A stretch of 64,000 nt of DNA from Gracilimonas sp040117685 (GTDB lineage: Bacteria; Bacteroidota; Rhodothermia; Balneolales; Balneolaceae): contig NZ_JBEDYP020000008.1 in the NCBI RefSeq assembly GCF_040117685.2, forward strand, positions 184,760-248,759, given 5' to 3'. Shown piece after piece: positions 25,127 through 33,913 of this stretch. Position 1 is the first letter of the stretch. Every line of letters starts with the position of its first letter. The translations under genes and the position numbers were made by a program. The notes beneath the pieces were generated by a model that made no database searches, was not told where the DNA came from, and saw nothing but the letters and a program-made list of their open reading frames with translations.

Positions 25127-25437
25127 TAATAGTAAGAATTAATTTGGTAACAGATTATTGTGTTTTGTCAGATTCAGTCTTCTCAAGCAGCTTATCTACT
25201 CCTATACCAGATACTTCTTCTTTCTCGAGAATCAGGCTGGCGACTTTATCTCATGCTTCCCGGTTTTCTATTTCTTTTCTCTATGCTGTTCCTTTTTTTC
25301 TTCAGATAAACCAGGTGTTGTATGTACACCATTTAGAACAATGAAAGAGACCGATTTGGTTTCTCCAAACTAAAACAGCCTCGATTTATCCGAACCGGGT
25401 AATTAAATATTATTTTATAAACTGCAGGGGCAGACTA
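25127..25437. other. Intergenic region with a possible gene remnant
   Basis: 311 nt between the glmM 3' end and the DUF1460 start, both on the minus strand. I see no intact gene. On the minus strand the stretch from about 25330 down to 25155 reads like a decayed coding tail. It gives SEEKKEQHREKK in one frame, then, after a shift and a stop, DKVASLILEKEEVSGIGVDK ending in TAA. This may be a fragment of a lost gene; the parent family is not certain. Confidence 0.3.
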
Positions 25438-26787
25438 TCACTTCAGTAAATCAAAGATTTTATCGGCAAAAGCCTTGGCCGCTTCCGGTGATTTTCCTTC
25501 AGAATAAATCCGGATAATGGGTTCGGTATTGGATTTTCTAAGATGAACCCAGCCTTCTGCAAAGTCTATCTTAACGCCATCAACCATGTTGGGCTCAAGG
25601 CTTGAGAAGTGTTCCTTCACCATTTCGAGTACTTCATCGGCATCTTTGCCCAGCTCATCCAGCTGGATTTTATTCTTACTCATAAAGTAATCAGGCAGTG
25701 TTGCTCTGTAATCGGAGGAGCTCATGTCTTTCTCGGTAAGCAGCTGCAACACCATCGCAATGCCAACCAAAGCGTCCCGACCGTAATGCAGATCGGGGCA
25801 AATCACCCCGCCATTTCCTTCACCGCCAATCACAGCTTCCTGTTCCTGCATCACTTTAACTACGTTAATTTCGCCTACTGCAGACCGATAGCAGGTTTGG
25901 TCGTACTCACGCGCAACATCATCAGAGACCCGGGAAGAGGATAAGTTAGTGGCGCAAGGACCGGCTTTTTTGCTCAAAATAAAATCGAACGCCGCTGCTT
26001 GAGTGTATTCTTCCCCAAAAAGCTTCCCGTTGTTATCTACCAGTGCCAGCCGGTCGGCATCGGGATCGGTTACAACTCCTAAATCAGCCTTCTTCTCTTT
26101 TACCAACTCACAAATTTCGGTGAGATGCTCAGGTAAAGGCTCCGGGTTGTGAGGGAACAACCCATTGGGAGTACAATGGATTTTATGCACTGTTTTTACC
26201 CCGATTCTTTCCAATAAACGCGGGATGGCTTCTGAACCTGCGCCGTTCACGGCATCCACTGCAACCGAGAAATTTCTGGCAGCGATTTTATCTGCATGGA
26301 TGTATGGAAGGTCCAATATCTTATCGATGTGATGATCCAGCAAATCCTTATCTTCCCGTATAACACCGATTTTGTCGTAAGGCTGATATTCAAACTGCTC
26401 ACTCTCCGAAATGCGAATCACCTCATGGCCCTGATCGGCATCCAGGAATTCACTTTTGTTGTTCAATAATTTGAGGGCATTCCACTGAGCCGGGTTATGA
26501 CTGGCAGAAATAATGATTCCACCGGCAGCCTTGTGTTTCAGAACTCCCATCGCAACGGTGGGAGTAGGTACCACGCCTACCTTAATGACATCACAACCAA
26601 CGGATGCCAGGGTGGCTGCGATGATGTCTTCACAAATCTTTCCGGTAACGCGGGAATCCCGACCCAAAACTACCGTTCCTCCTTTCAGCCAGGTTCCGTA
26701 GGCGGCTGTAAATCGGGTTAAATTTTGAGGGGTAAGGTCGGTTCCAAATATGCCCCGAATGCCCGAGACGGATATCATTAATGCCAT
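25438..26787 (-). CDS. glmM: Phosphoglucosamine mutase
   Basis: 449 residues of the alpha-D-phosphohexomutase superfamily. The phosphoserine loop SASHNP has the catalytic Ser at 96. The metal loop reads TDPDADRLALVD, the sugar loop GEGNGGVICP, and the phosphate-binding loop RKSNTEPIIRIYSEG. N-terminal SGIRGIFGTDLTPQN is typical of the Bacteroidetes GlmM group. It interconverts glucosamine-6-P and glucosamine-1-P for UDP-GlcNAc synthesis; other phosphohexoses are possible. It lies 6 nt after the SGNH-TPR gene. Confidence 0.9.
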   Translation of the reverse strand: MALMISVSGIRGIFGTDLTPQNLTRFTAAYGTWLKGGTVVLGRDSRVTGKICEDIIAATLASVGCDVIKVGVVPTPTVAMGVLKHKAAGGIIISASHNPAQWNALKLLNNKSEFLDADQGHEVIRISESEQFEYQPYDKIGVIREDKDLLDHHIDKILDLPYIHADKIAARNFSVAVDAVNGAGSEAIPRLLERIGVKTVHKIHCTPNGLFPHNPEPLPEHLTEICELVKEKKADLGVVTDPDADRLALVDNNGKLFGEEYTQAAAFDFILSKKAGPCATNLSSSRVSDDVAREYDQTCYRSAVGEINVVKVMQEQEAVIGGEGNGGVICPDLHYGRDALVGIAMVLQLLTEKDMSSSDYRATLPDYFMSKNKIQLDELGKDADEVLEMVKEHFSSLEPNMVDGVKIDFAEGWVHLRKSNTEPIIRIYSEGKSPEAAKAFADKIFDLLK

Positions 26788-26793
26788 GATGAA

Positions 26794-28797
26794 TTAGTTT
26801 CTTCTTGAGTTTATAATTCTTTCGAGTTGCTGTTTCCATTGCTGAATGCCCGGATAATTGGGGTTCAGCTCGATAACGCGGTTCGCAATTTCCAGCGCTT
26901 TTTCAAATTCACGATTGGTCCCATAGGCTCCGGAAAGATTATACAACATCTGCGGGTCTTTAGGGTTGATTTGCCGGGATTCTTCCAGAAAACGGATCGC
27001 TTCTTCCGCATTGCCTTTGTTCAGTTCGATAGACCCTAGCATCTTAGTGGTGAATGCCTCACGCGGAGCCAATTCGTATGCTTTTCTTAAATATGGTTCT
27101 GCGTCCGTAAAATTATTTTGATTAATTAGCATCCGCGCAGCATAAACATAAGGAGAGTCGTTCCAGGGCTGATTTCTAATCAAGCCTTTATATTCCAGCA
27201 GGGCTTTGTCGGTCATTCCCTGATTCTTGTAATAATTACCCAGCTCTACTTTAGCCGCATCCCAGCGGATATTCTTGTGTACCACACCAAAAGCGAGGCT
27301 GTCAACGATTCCCTCGGGGTCATAACTGAATTGATAAGGATTATCGGTTCCGTCAATCACAAAAGGAAACCCTTGTTTCAAAGTACGCAACCGGTGGTGA
27401 ACAATCCTATTGTCGAAATCAGAGATATACATCTCATCATAATAGGAGCCGGGATTCAGATTATCCGCAGAGGTTATGCCTTGATCTGTTAAATCACCAA
27501 GCAGAGATTCGGCAAAACTTCTGCCCATTAAAAAATATCCCTCCTGATTGGGGTGAAGGTGTTCCAGCATCAGGTTATTTCCGATGATGCCATCCGGTGA
27601 GGCATCTTCAAAAGCATCATGGACCGGAACCAATGTTGTACTGGGATAAGAGTCAGGAAGTGAGTTAATGATTTTATTGATATCAGAGGGAGCTCGGAAT
27701 TTCAGTCCGTCCAGATCTTTGGCATATTCAAATTGCTCTTTAGCAGATGCGGTATCGCCGTTCTGATATAATGATTGAGCAGTACCATAAATTTCGTCCG
27801 CAGGCGGATTTTGATCCTCATCAATAGACACAAAAGGCGGCTGGTCTTTAACATTGCTGGCTATGGTTGAGAGGTAAACCGGTACATCCGCATCGGCAAA
27901 TCTTTGAATGATCGCTTTCATGTTACTCCGAAACTGAATCATAGCCAGTTCATATTCGGGTCCGTTCAGTTCTATGGATTGATCGCTGATAATGCGCTCC
28001 ATCAGAGTACCCGTTGCAGGCTGCTCGTTGCTGAGGGCGGAGGCGAGCCATTGTCCGGAATTCACAATCATCTCCCGCAGCAGCATGAAAGTTTTGAAAC
28101 GCTGAAGTTTTAAGAAAAACCGAACAAACCCCGGAAAAGCCCCCAGGTTTTCGTTGGAACCAACACCAAGAGCACCGTAAAATTCATTATGTCCGGCATA
28201 AATCATGATGGCATCCGGTTGCTGTTCCAGAATCTCATCCACCTGATCGAAAAGGGTGTAGGTGCTGATGGCCGAGGTTGCAACGTTCACCACTTCCACC
28301 TTGCGGTCGGGCATGGCGTCGGAAAGCATATCACTTACGACCCGGGAATAGGTACCGTTATAACCATAAGGATATCCTGCTGCACTGGAACCACCCATGG
28401 CAAAAACCCGAAAGCCATTTTCCGGTTTTTCCTGTAAAAACACATCAGAAGAAGGGTTGGGAATGGTTTTGGTGTAGAAGAAGTAGCGGGCAGCAAAGTT
28501 TGGGTTGGGCATATAGTATTCACCCTGCGGAATATTCGGATCGATGAACAATTCCGTATTTCCCATATAATCGACCCCGCGTAAAACCACCTCTAAAACC
28601 ACAAAAAACAGAACAGGGATAGATAGGGTAATAGCATAGAAAGCGGCCTTCTTTTTAAACGGAAGGGGCTCGCTTATTTCATCGATATAGGCCTGTACGT
28701 CTTTCTTATCCTGATTCAGTTTTTCAGCAATTTCGGCAGCACTTTTCTTTTCGTGATGCTTGCGGATGTACGCTTTGGCCTTATTGGTCAGGGACAT
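26794..28797 (-). CDS. Membrane-anchored SGNH-hydrolase / TPR fusion protein
   Basis: 667 residues. A helical cytoplasmic N-terminus (about 1-48, AEKLNQDKKDVQAYIDEIS) precedes one membrane helix (about 53-70, FYAITLSIPVLFFVVLEVVL). An SGNH/GDSL hydrolase domain follows, with the nucleophile block FAMGGSSAAGYPYG, block III IYAGHNEFYG and a final HLHPNQEGY. The last 150 residues are TPR repeats (AYELAPREAFTTKMLGSIEL, NPKDPQMLYNLSGAY, ELNPNYPGIQQW). The layout suggests a periplasmic esterase or acetyl-sugar-modifying enzyme with a docking module. It sits 2 nt from the adenosyltransferase gene upstream. Confidence 0.85.
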   Translation of the reverse strand: MSLTNKAKAYIRKHHEKKSAAEIAEKLNQDKKDVQAYIDEISEPLPFKKKAAFYAITLSIPVLFFVVLEVVLRGVDYMGNTELFIDPNIPQGEYYMPNPNFAARYFFYTKTIPNPSSDVFLQEKPENGFRVFAMGGSSAAGYPYGYNGTYSRVVSDMLSDAMPDRKVEVVNVATSAISTYTLFDQVDEILEQQPDAIMIYAGHNEFYGALGVGSNENLGAFPGFVRFFLKLQRFKTFMLLREMIVNSGQWLASALSNEQPATGTLMERIISDQSIELNGPEYELAMIQFRSNMKAIIQRFADADVPVYLSTIASNVKDQPPFVSIDEDQNPPADEIYGTAQSLYQNGDTASAKEQFEYAKDLDGLKFRAPSDINKIINSLPDSYPSTTLVPVHDAFEDASPDGIIGNNLMLEHLHPNQEGYFLMGRSFAESLLGDLTDQGITSADNLNPGSYYDEMYISDFDNRIVHHRLRTLKQGFPFVIDGTDNPYQFSYDPEGIVDSLAFGVVHKNIRWDAAKVELGNYYKNQGMTDKALLEYKGLIRNQPWNDSPYVYAARMLINQNNFTDAEPYLRKAYELAPREAFTTKMLGSIELNKGNAEEAIRFLEESRQINPKDPQMLYNLSGAYGTNREFEKALEIANRVIELNPNYPGIQQWKQQLERIINSRRN

Positions 28798-28799
28798 AC

Positions 28800-29345
28800 T
28801 TATCGGGCTGGAATCCAGGTTTTTTCTTCCGTTCCGGCTTCTTTGTTTTCAAACCGAGCCAGTACAAAAAGAAAATCAGAGAGGCGATTAATATACATGA
28901 TGGCCACTTCTGAAATTTCTTCTTCATGCCGGCACTCTACTGTAATACGTTCAGCCCGTCTGCAAACCGTGCGGGCAAAATGTAAGGCAGCTCCGGCCTC
29001 GGCGCCACCCGGTAAAATGAAATTCTTGAGAGGTTCTAAGGTTTCCTCCATTTCATCAATGGCTTTTTCCAGAAATTCGACTTCCGAATGACCGATACGT
29101 TCAATGCGCACTTCTTTGGATTGCGGGGTTGCAAGGTCAGCTCCCAATACAAAAAGCTGCTGCTGAACGGTTTTAATAAGTTCAGCACCCTTCTCAGATA
29201 AACCGTGAGCCGCTGCCATTCCTAAAATGGAGTTCAGTTCATCCACGGTACCGTAGGCATCGATACGCTTGGAGCTTTTGGAAACACGCTGCCCGCCAAA
29301 CAAGGAAGTATTTCCGCTATCGCCTTTCTTGGTATATATTTTCAT
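28800..29345 (-). CDS. Cob(I)yrinic acid a,c-diamide adenosyltransferase, PduO type
   Basis: 181 residues. Family motifs: IYTKKGDSGNTSLFGGQRVSK with the ATP-binding loop, RIDAYGTVDELNS, RTVCRRAERI and YINRLSDFLFVLAR. It adenosylates corrinoid to make adenosylcobalamin. No B12 riboswitch or other cobalamin genes are seen next to it. A hydrophilic C-terminal tail is short (ENKEAGTEEKTWIPAR). Confidence 0.94.
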   Translation of the reverse strand: MKIYTKKGDSGNTSLFGGQRVSKSSKRIDAYGTVDELNSILGMAAAHGLSEKGAELIKTVQQQLFVLGADLATPQSKEVRIERIGHSEVEFLEKAIDEMEETLEPLKNFILPGGAEAGAALHFARTVCRRAERITVECRHEEEISEVAIMYINRLSDFLFVLARFENKEAGTEEKTWIPAR

Positions 29346-29388
29346 AACATCCTTTTTTTAGAAAATAGGGGTTTGAAGCGTAAGTTTC

Positions 29389-30003
29389 TTAACCGGGAAT
29401 GAAATGTTCCCCCAGTTTTTGAGAAGTAATATTCAGGTGTTCCATTCCGGATAGCTCTTTCTCGAATCCGGGCGCTGTTTTTATGGGACAAGCAACTTTT
29501 AGTATGACCTTTTCCAGGTACTCCGATTCCATTATTTTTAAGTCATAATTGTTAATCAACTGTTGAATGGTGTTTTCTTCAGGGTAGTGATATTGAACTT
29601 CAAAAAGCCGGACCGGTTTAATAGAAACTAAAGAGGCCTTTTCGAGGCATTGCTTAGCTGCAAGCCCGTAAGCTTCAATTAAACCGGACTTGCCCAGCTT
29701 AGTGCCACCATAATATCTAACCACTACAATACCCGCATTTACAACCTCGAACGATCTAAGCTGATTCAGTATAGGAAGCCCGGCCGTACCTGAAGGCTCA
29801 CCATCATCGGTGCTGAATTCTTTGGGTTGAGCCGGATTTAATCGCCAGCCGTAGCAATGATGGGTGGCATCAGGGTATTTTGATTTGAGCTTTTCCAGTT
29901 CAACCGCAAATGAGTCTTCAGAATCCGCCGGAAATAAAAAGCCCAGGAACTTAGAGCCGCGCTCACGAAAACTGCTTTCGGTAAAATTATTTATACTAAA
30001 CAT
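29389..30003 (-). CDS. YigZ / IMPACT family protein
   Basis: 204 residues. Diagnostic segments are SKFLGFLFP, ATHHCYGWRL, FSTDDGEPSGTAGLPIL and VVRYYGGTKLGKSGLIEAYG, which define the UPF0029 (IMPACT) domain at about 1-120. A ferredoxin-like C-terminal domain (about 135-200) matches the YigZ C-terminal domain. Its cellular role in bacteria is not settled; the eukaryotic homologue regulates GCN2. Confidence 0.93.
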   Translation of the reverse strand: MFSINNFTESSFRERGSKFLGFLFPADSEDSFAVELEKLKSKYPDATHHCYGWRLNPAQPKEFSTDDGEPSGTAGLPILNQLRSFEVVNAGIVVVRYYGGTKLGKSGLIEAYGLAAKQCLEKASLVSIKPVRLFEVQYHYPEENTIQQLINNYDLKIMESEYLEKVILKVACPIKTAPGFEKELSGMEHLNITSQKLGEHFIPG

Positions 30004-30298
30004 ATTCTGGATTTATAATGCAGCCAAAGGTAGCAGGAGAAAGAACGAAAGTCATATTTCTAAATAGAAACCTGAGCCGGCCGATTCATGGTTGTGCAAA
30101 CAAATGGGCGTAATGGAATTAGAAGAATGCATCAGCATTCAGGGTTTATTTAGAAGTAATCTGCCTTGTTATTCAGACTGGAAAAAGCGATTTTCACGGC
30201 GCAGTTAAGCTTTGTTGAAGTTTCACTAAAAATTGAAACTAAGCTCAGTTAGCCACTGTTTTATTAGCACAAATTGAAATTATTTAAGACGCAATTAC

Positions 30299-31006
30299 AT
30301 GCCTTCTCTTATTAAAGCACTGAATTCTCAGGTGGGCCGAAAAATCATGACCGGTATTACGGGTATCGGACTCATGTTGTTTTTGATCGGTCACCTTGTC
30401 GGTAACCTCACCATTTTCGGAGAGTCTCAAGCATTCAACGTTTACACTTACACACTGGAAAGTTTAGGTCCTCTTCTTTACGTAATTGAAGCCGGCCTGG
30501 CATTCTTTTTTCTTTACCATGCAATTTTAGGTATTTCGATTTGGCTTCAGCGCAGAAAAGCCCGTCCCGAGGGATATGCGAAATATCAAACCAAAGGAGG
30601 GCCAAGTCATCAATCACTGGCTTCCCGAAGCATGATCTGGACAGGAATTATCATTTTAGTGTTTCTGGTATTTCATATCTGGCATTTTAAATTTGGTCCG
30701 ACCGAAACCATTGCACTGGAATCGGTGGGTGCAACAGAAGCTCGTGATTTAAGAGCATTGGTAATTGCTGAATTTCAGAAACCACTGGTGGCATTTGGTT
30801 ATATAGCAGTGCTTGCACTGGTTATTCTCCACCTTTCTCACGGTGCCTGGAGTGCTTTCACCTCACTGGGAATGAAACACGGTGAAACTTCCAAGAAAGT
30901 TCAGCTTGGGGCTTACATCTTTGCCATCGTGCTAATGCTGGGCTTCATTTTTATCCCGCTGTACATTTTTCTGACTGGCGGACAAGGATCACTCATCGCA
31001 TACTAA
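30299..31006 (+). CDS. sdhC: Succinate dehydrogenase cytochrome b subunit
   Basis: 235 residues with five membrane helices. This is the SdhC of SdhCAB (b558) complexes found in Bacteroidetes and other menaquinone users. GLMLFLIGHLVGNLTIFG, FFLYHAILGISIWLQ, VFLVFHIWHFKFG and LVILHLSHGAWSAF supply conserved His residues for two hemes. It anchors SdhA/SdhB and reduces menaquinone. First gene of the sdhCAB operon; sdhA starts 34 nt later. Confidence 0.95.
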   Translation: MPSLIKALNSQVGRKIMTGITGIGLMLFLIGHLVGNLTIFGESQAFNVYTYTLESLGPLLYVIEAGLAFFFLYHAILGISIWLQRRKARPEGYAKYQTKGGPSHQSLASRSMIWTGIIILVFLVFHIWHFKFGPTETIALESVGATEARDLRALVIAEFQKPLVAFGYIAVLALVILHLSHGAWSAFTSLGMKHGETSKKVQLGAYIFAIVLMLGFIFIPLYIFLTGGQGSLIAY

Positions 31007-31039
31007 AGAGATTAAGTTTAAGACTATAGATTTAGGATT

Positions 31040-32962
31040 ATGAAATTAGATTCAAAAGTACCCGGCGGACCGTTACAAGAGAAGTGGGATAAGCACATCA
31101 AGGATATCAAGTTGGTGGCTCCCAATAACAAGCGGAAGTATGAAATTATTGTAGTAGGAACCGGATTGGCCGGTGGGGCAGCCGCAGCCAGTTTTGCTGA
31201 GCTTGGCTACAACGTAAGAAGCTTCTGTATTCAGGATTCGGCCCGGCGCGCCCACAGTATCGCGGCTCAGGGTGGAATTAATGCTGCCAAAAACTATCCG
31301 AATGATGGCGATAGCATCTGGCGGCTTTTTTATGATACCATCAAAGGCGGTGACTATCGTTCACGCGAATCTAATGTGTACCGCCTTGCCCAGGTGTCGA
31401 ATGAAATTATTGACCAGGCCGTAGCACAGGGGGTTCCTTTTGCACGGGAATACGGAGGTAACCTGGCCAACCGTTCGTTCGGTGGAGCTCAGGTATCCCG
31501 GACATTTTATGCTCGTGGCCAAACAGGACAGCAGCTTTTGCTGGGGGCCTACCAAGCGATGATGCGTCAGGTTCACAACGGAAACATCAAATACCATCCA
31601 CGCCACGAAATGCTGGATGTGGTTGTGATTGACGGACAGGCTCGCGGAATCATTACCCGTGATTTGGTTTCCGGTGAACTAAACAGGTATGAAGCCGATG
31701 CTGTTGTGCTTGCTACCGGTGGCTATGGAAACGTATTCTATCTTTCAACAAACGCAAAAAATTCAAACGTAACCGCCGCATGGAGAGCTCACAAAAAAGG
31801 AGCTGCTTTTGCGAATCCATGTTACGTTCAGGTTCATCCAACATGTATTCCGGTTTCCGGCGACTATCAGTCAAAATTGACTCTTATGAGTGAAAGTCTC
31901 AGAAATGACGGTCGCGTTTGGGTACCGAAGAAGAAGGGGGATGACCGACATCCTAATGACATTCCTGAAGACGAGCGATATTACTATCTCGAAGAGCGCT
32001 ACCCAAGTTTTGGTAACCTGGTTCCGCGTGATGTGGCCTCTCGTAATGCCAAGATGGTTTGTGATGACGGACTAGGTGTGGGAGAAACAGGCCTGGCTGT
32101 GTACCTCGATTTTCGTGATGCCATTAAGCGAGACGGACGAGATACCATCGAATCCAAGTATGGAAATCTGTTTGAAATGTATGAAAACATCGCAGGCGAG
32201 AATCCATATGAGCGTCCCATGAGAATTTATCCTGCTGTGCATTACACCATGGGGGGGCTTTGGGTTGATTACAACCTACAGACTTCCATCCCGGGGCTTT
32301 ACGCAGCCGGTGAGGCTAATTTCTCTGATCACGGCGCGAACCGCCTTGGAGCAAGTGCACTGATGCAGGGACTTTCGGACGGATATTTTGTACTGCCTTA
32401 TACCATTGGTGATTACCTGGCCAAACAAGAGCCTGGCAAACGCTATGGTACTGATCATGAAGCCTTTGTTGAAGCAGAAAACTCAGCACAGGCCCAAATT
32501 GATAAACTTCTGAATATTGATGGTAACCGAACCATCGTAGATTTCCATCGCACGTTGGGTAAAATCGTTTGGGACAAGATCGGAATTGCCCGGAATGAAG
32601 AAGGCTTGAAATCGGCCATCGAAGAAATTCGCGAACTCCGGGAAGAATTCTGGAAAAACGTGAAAGTGCCGGGTGAGAAAAATAATTACAACAAGTATCT
32701 GGAATTTGCCGGCCGCGTTGCCGACTTCTTTGAGTTGGCAGAATTGATGGCACAAGATGCCCTCGACCGGGAAGAGTCTGCCGGTTGCCATCTTCGCGAA
32801 GAATATCAAACCGAAGAAGGGGAAGCCCTGCGTAATGACGAAGAGTATTCTTACGTAGCTGCCTGGGAATACAAAGGCCTGAATGGCAAACTGGAAGAAA
32901 CCCTACACAAAGAAAATCTTGAATTTGAATTCGTTGAGCTAAAACAACGCAGTTATAAATAG
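31040..32962 (+). CDS. sdhA: Succinate dehydrogenase flavoprotein subunit
   Basis: 640 residues. The FAD fold begins IIVVGTGLAGGAAAASFAEL, and the covalent-FAD loop is AHSIAAQGGINAAKNYPNDG. Substrate-site motifs include VQVHPTCIP, HYTMGGLWVDY and AGEANFSDHGANRLGASALM. The size is typical of the long SdhA form that pairs with single-polypeptide SdhC. It oxidises succinate to fumarate, or works in reverse. Between it and sdhB lies a 128-nt spacer containing a dispersed inverted repeat. Confidence 0.97.
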   Translation: MKLDSKVPGGPLQEKWDKHIKDIKLVAPNNKRKYEIIVVGTGLAGGAAAASFAELGYNVRSFCIQDSARRAHSIAAQGGINAAKNYPNDGDSIWRLFYDTIKGGDYRSRESNVYRLAQVSNEIIDQAVAQGVPFAREYGGNLANRSFGGAQVSRTFYARGQTGQQLLLGAYQAMMRQVHNGNIKYHPRHEMLDVVVIDGQARGIITRDLVSGELNRYEADAVVLATGGYGNVFYLSTNAKNSNVTAAWRAHKKGAAFANPCYVQVHPTCIPVSGDYQSKLTLMSESLRNDGRVWVPKKKGDDRHPNDIPEDERYYYLEERYPSFGNLVPRDVASRNAKMVCDDGLGVGETGLAVYLDFRDAIKRDGRDTIESKYGNLFEMYENIAGENPYERPMRIYPAVHYTMGGLWVDYNLQTSIPGLYAAGEANFSDHGANRLGASALMQGLSDGYFVLPYTIGDYLAKQEPGKRYGTDHEAFVEAENSAQAQIDKLLNIDGNRTIVDFHRTLGKIVWDKIGIARNEEGLKSAIEEIRELREEFWKNVKVPGEKNNYNKYLEFAGRVADFFELAELMAQDALDREESAGCHLREEYQTEEGEALRNDEEYSYVAAWEYKGLNGKLEETLHKENLEFEFVELKQRSYK

Positions 32963-32963
32963 A

Positions 32964-33075
32964 GCCACTAAATCACGAAAACACAAAATTTAATGTTAAA
33001 CCGGAAGAGCAATAACATGATTCAACGTATGATTTCTTACAGATTATACCCTTCGTGTTTTAGAGCTTTTGTGGC
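32964..33075. repeat. Dispersed inverted-repeat element, copy 2, inside the sdh operon
   Basis: Begins GCCACTAAATCACGAAAACAC and ends with the inverted counterpart GTGTTTTAGAGCTTTTGTGGC; together they can form a long imperfect stem. The ends match the copy at 12167-12231. It fills almost the entire gap between sdhA and sdhB, so it would fold in the polycistronic mRNA just upstream of the sdhB start. Confidence 0.8.
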
Positions 33076-33090
33076 AAAAATTATTGCACT

Positions 33091-33849
33091 ATGAGTAAAG
33101 AAATGACCATTCATCTTAAATACTGGAAGCAGAACGGCCCGAATGCACAGGGACATTTTGAAGAGTACACGCTCGACAATGTCAATGAGCATATGTCTTT
33201 CCTGGAAATGCTTGACGTGCTTAACGAAGAGCTGATGCTGAAAGGCGAAGAGCCCGTTGAATTTGATTACGACTGCCGGGAAGGGATTTGCGGATCCTGT
33301 AACCTGGTAATCGACGGCCGTGCACACGGACCTAAACAACGGGTTGCTGCCTGTCAGCTGCACATGCGTAATTACAGCGATGGCGATCATATCACAATTG
33401 AGCCACCAAGAGCTGCTTCTTTCCCAGTTATTAAGGATTTAGTTGTGGATCGTAGTGCTTTTGACCGAATTATTGAAGCCGGAGGTTACGTATCTGTGAA
33501 AACAGGTTCTGCTGCTGAGGCCAATGCCATTCCGGTTGAGAAGGAAAAAGCAGATGCGGCTTTTGACTATGCCACCTGTATTGGTTGCGGAGCGTGTGTA
33601 GCAGCTTGCCCGAATGCTTCTGCATCCCTATTTACCGGCGCTAAAATTGCACATCTCAACAAATTGCCGCAGGGCGAAGTTGAGCGTAAAAACCGAGTTG
33701 TTGCTATGGTTGACCAAATGAAAGAGGAAGGCTTTGGCGACTGCTCCAACTATGCAGAATGTGAAGCTGTTTGTCCGGTAGGAATCTCCATTTCAGCGAT
33801 CGCCGAAATGCGCCGCGATTACATGAAAGCTGTGATGAGTGGGGATTAA
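33091..33849 (+). CDS. sdhB: Succinate dehydrogenase iron-sulfur subunit
   Basis: 252 residues. The N-terminal [2Fe-2S] ferredoxin domain shows CREGICGSCNLVIDG and a later CQLHM. The C-terminal domain has CIGCGACVAACPN and CSNYAECEAVCPVGIS for the [4Fe-4S] and [3Fe-4S] clusters. It passes electrons from SdhA to the SdhC hemes. Last gene of the operon, followed by a strong terminator. Confidence 0.97.
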   Translation: MSKEMTIHLKYWKQNGPNAQGHFEEYTLDNVNEHMSFLEMLDVLNEELMLKGEEPVEFDYDCREGICGSCNLVIDGRAHGPKQRVAACQLHMRNYSDGDHITIEPPRAASFPVIKDLVVDRSAFDRIIEAGGYVSVKTGSAAEANAIPVEKEKADAAFDYATCIGCGACVAACPNASASLFTGAKIAHLNKLPQGEVERKNRVVAMVDQMKEEGFGDCSNYAECEAVCPVGISISAIAEMRRDYMKAVMSGD

Positions 33850-33880
33850 TTAGTTATTTAGTTCAATCCACTATGTAATT

Positions 33881-33911
33881 AAAAGCCGGCTACAAATGCC
33901 GGCTTTTTTTA
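33881..33911. terminator. Intrinsic terminator after sdhB
   Basis: An 8-nt stem (AAGCCGGC paired with GCCGGCTT around a tacaaat loop) is followed by seven T residues. It ends the sdhCAB transcript. With A residues on the other side it may also work for the convergent aminotransferase gene, which ends at 33914. Confidence 0.9.
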
Positions 33912-33913
33912 TG

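Noticed and set aside
25102..25373. Two overlapping plus-strand open frames in the glmM-DUF1460 gap
   Set aside because: Composition (Phe/Ser/Leu-rich) and lack of any family pattern suggest antisense of a decayed minus-strand sequence.
29346..30298. B12 riboswitch near the adenosyltransferase gene
   Set aside because: The 43-nt gap upstream is too short, and no B12-box-like sequence was found there or in the 30004-30298 gap, where I see only a small GAATGC/GCATTC hairpin and nothing else.
31361..32809. Long minus-strand frames inside sdhA
   Set aside because: They are shadows of the strongly conserved sdhA reading frame.
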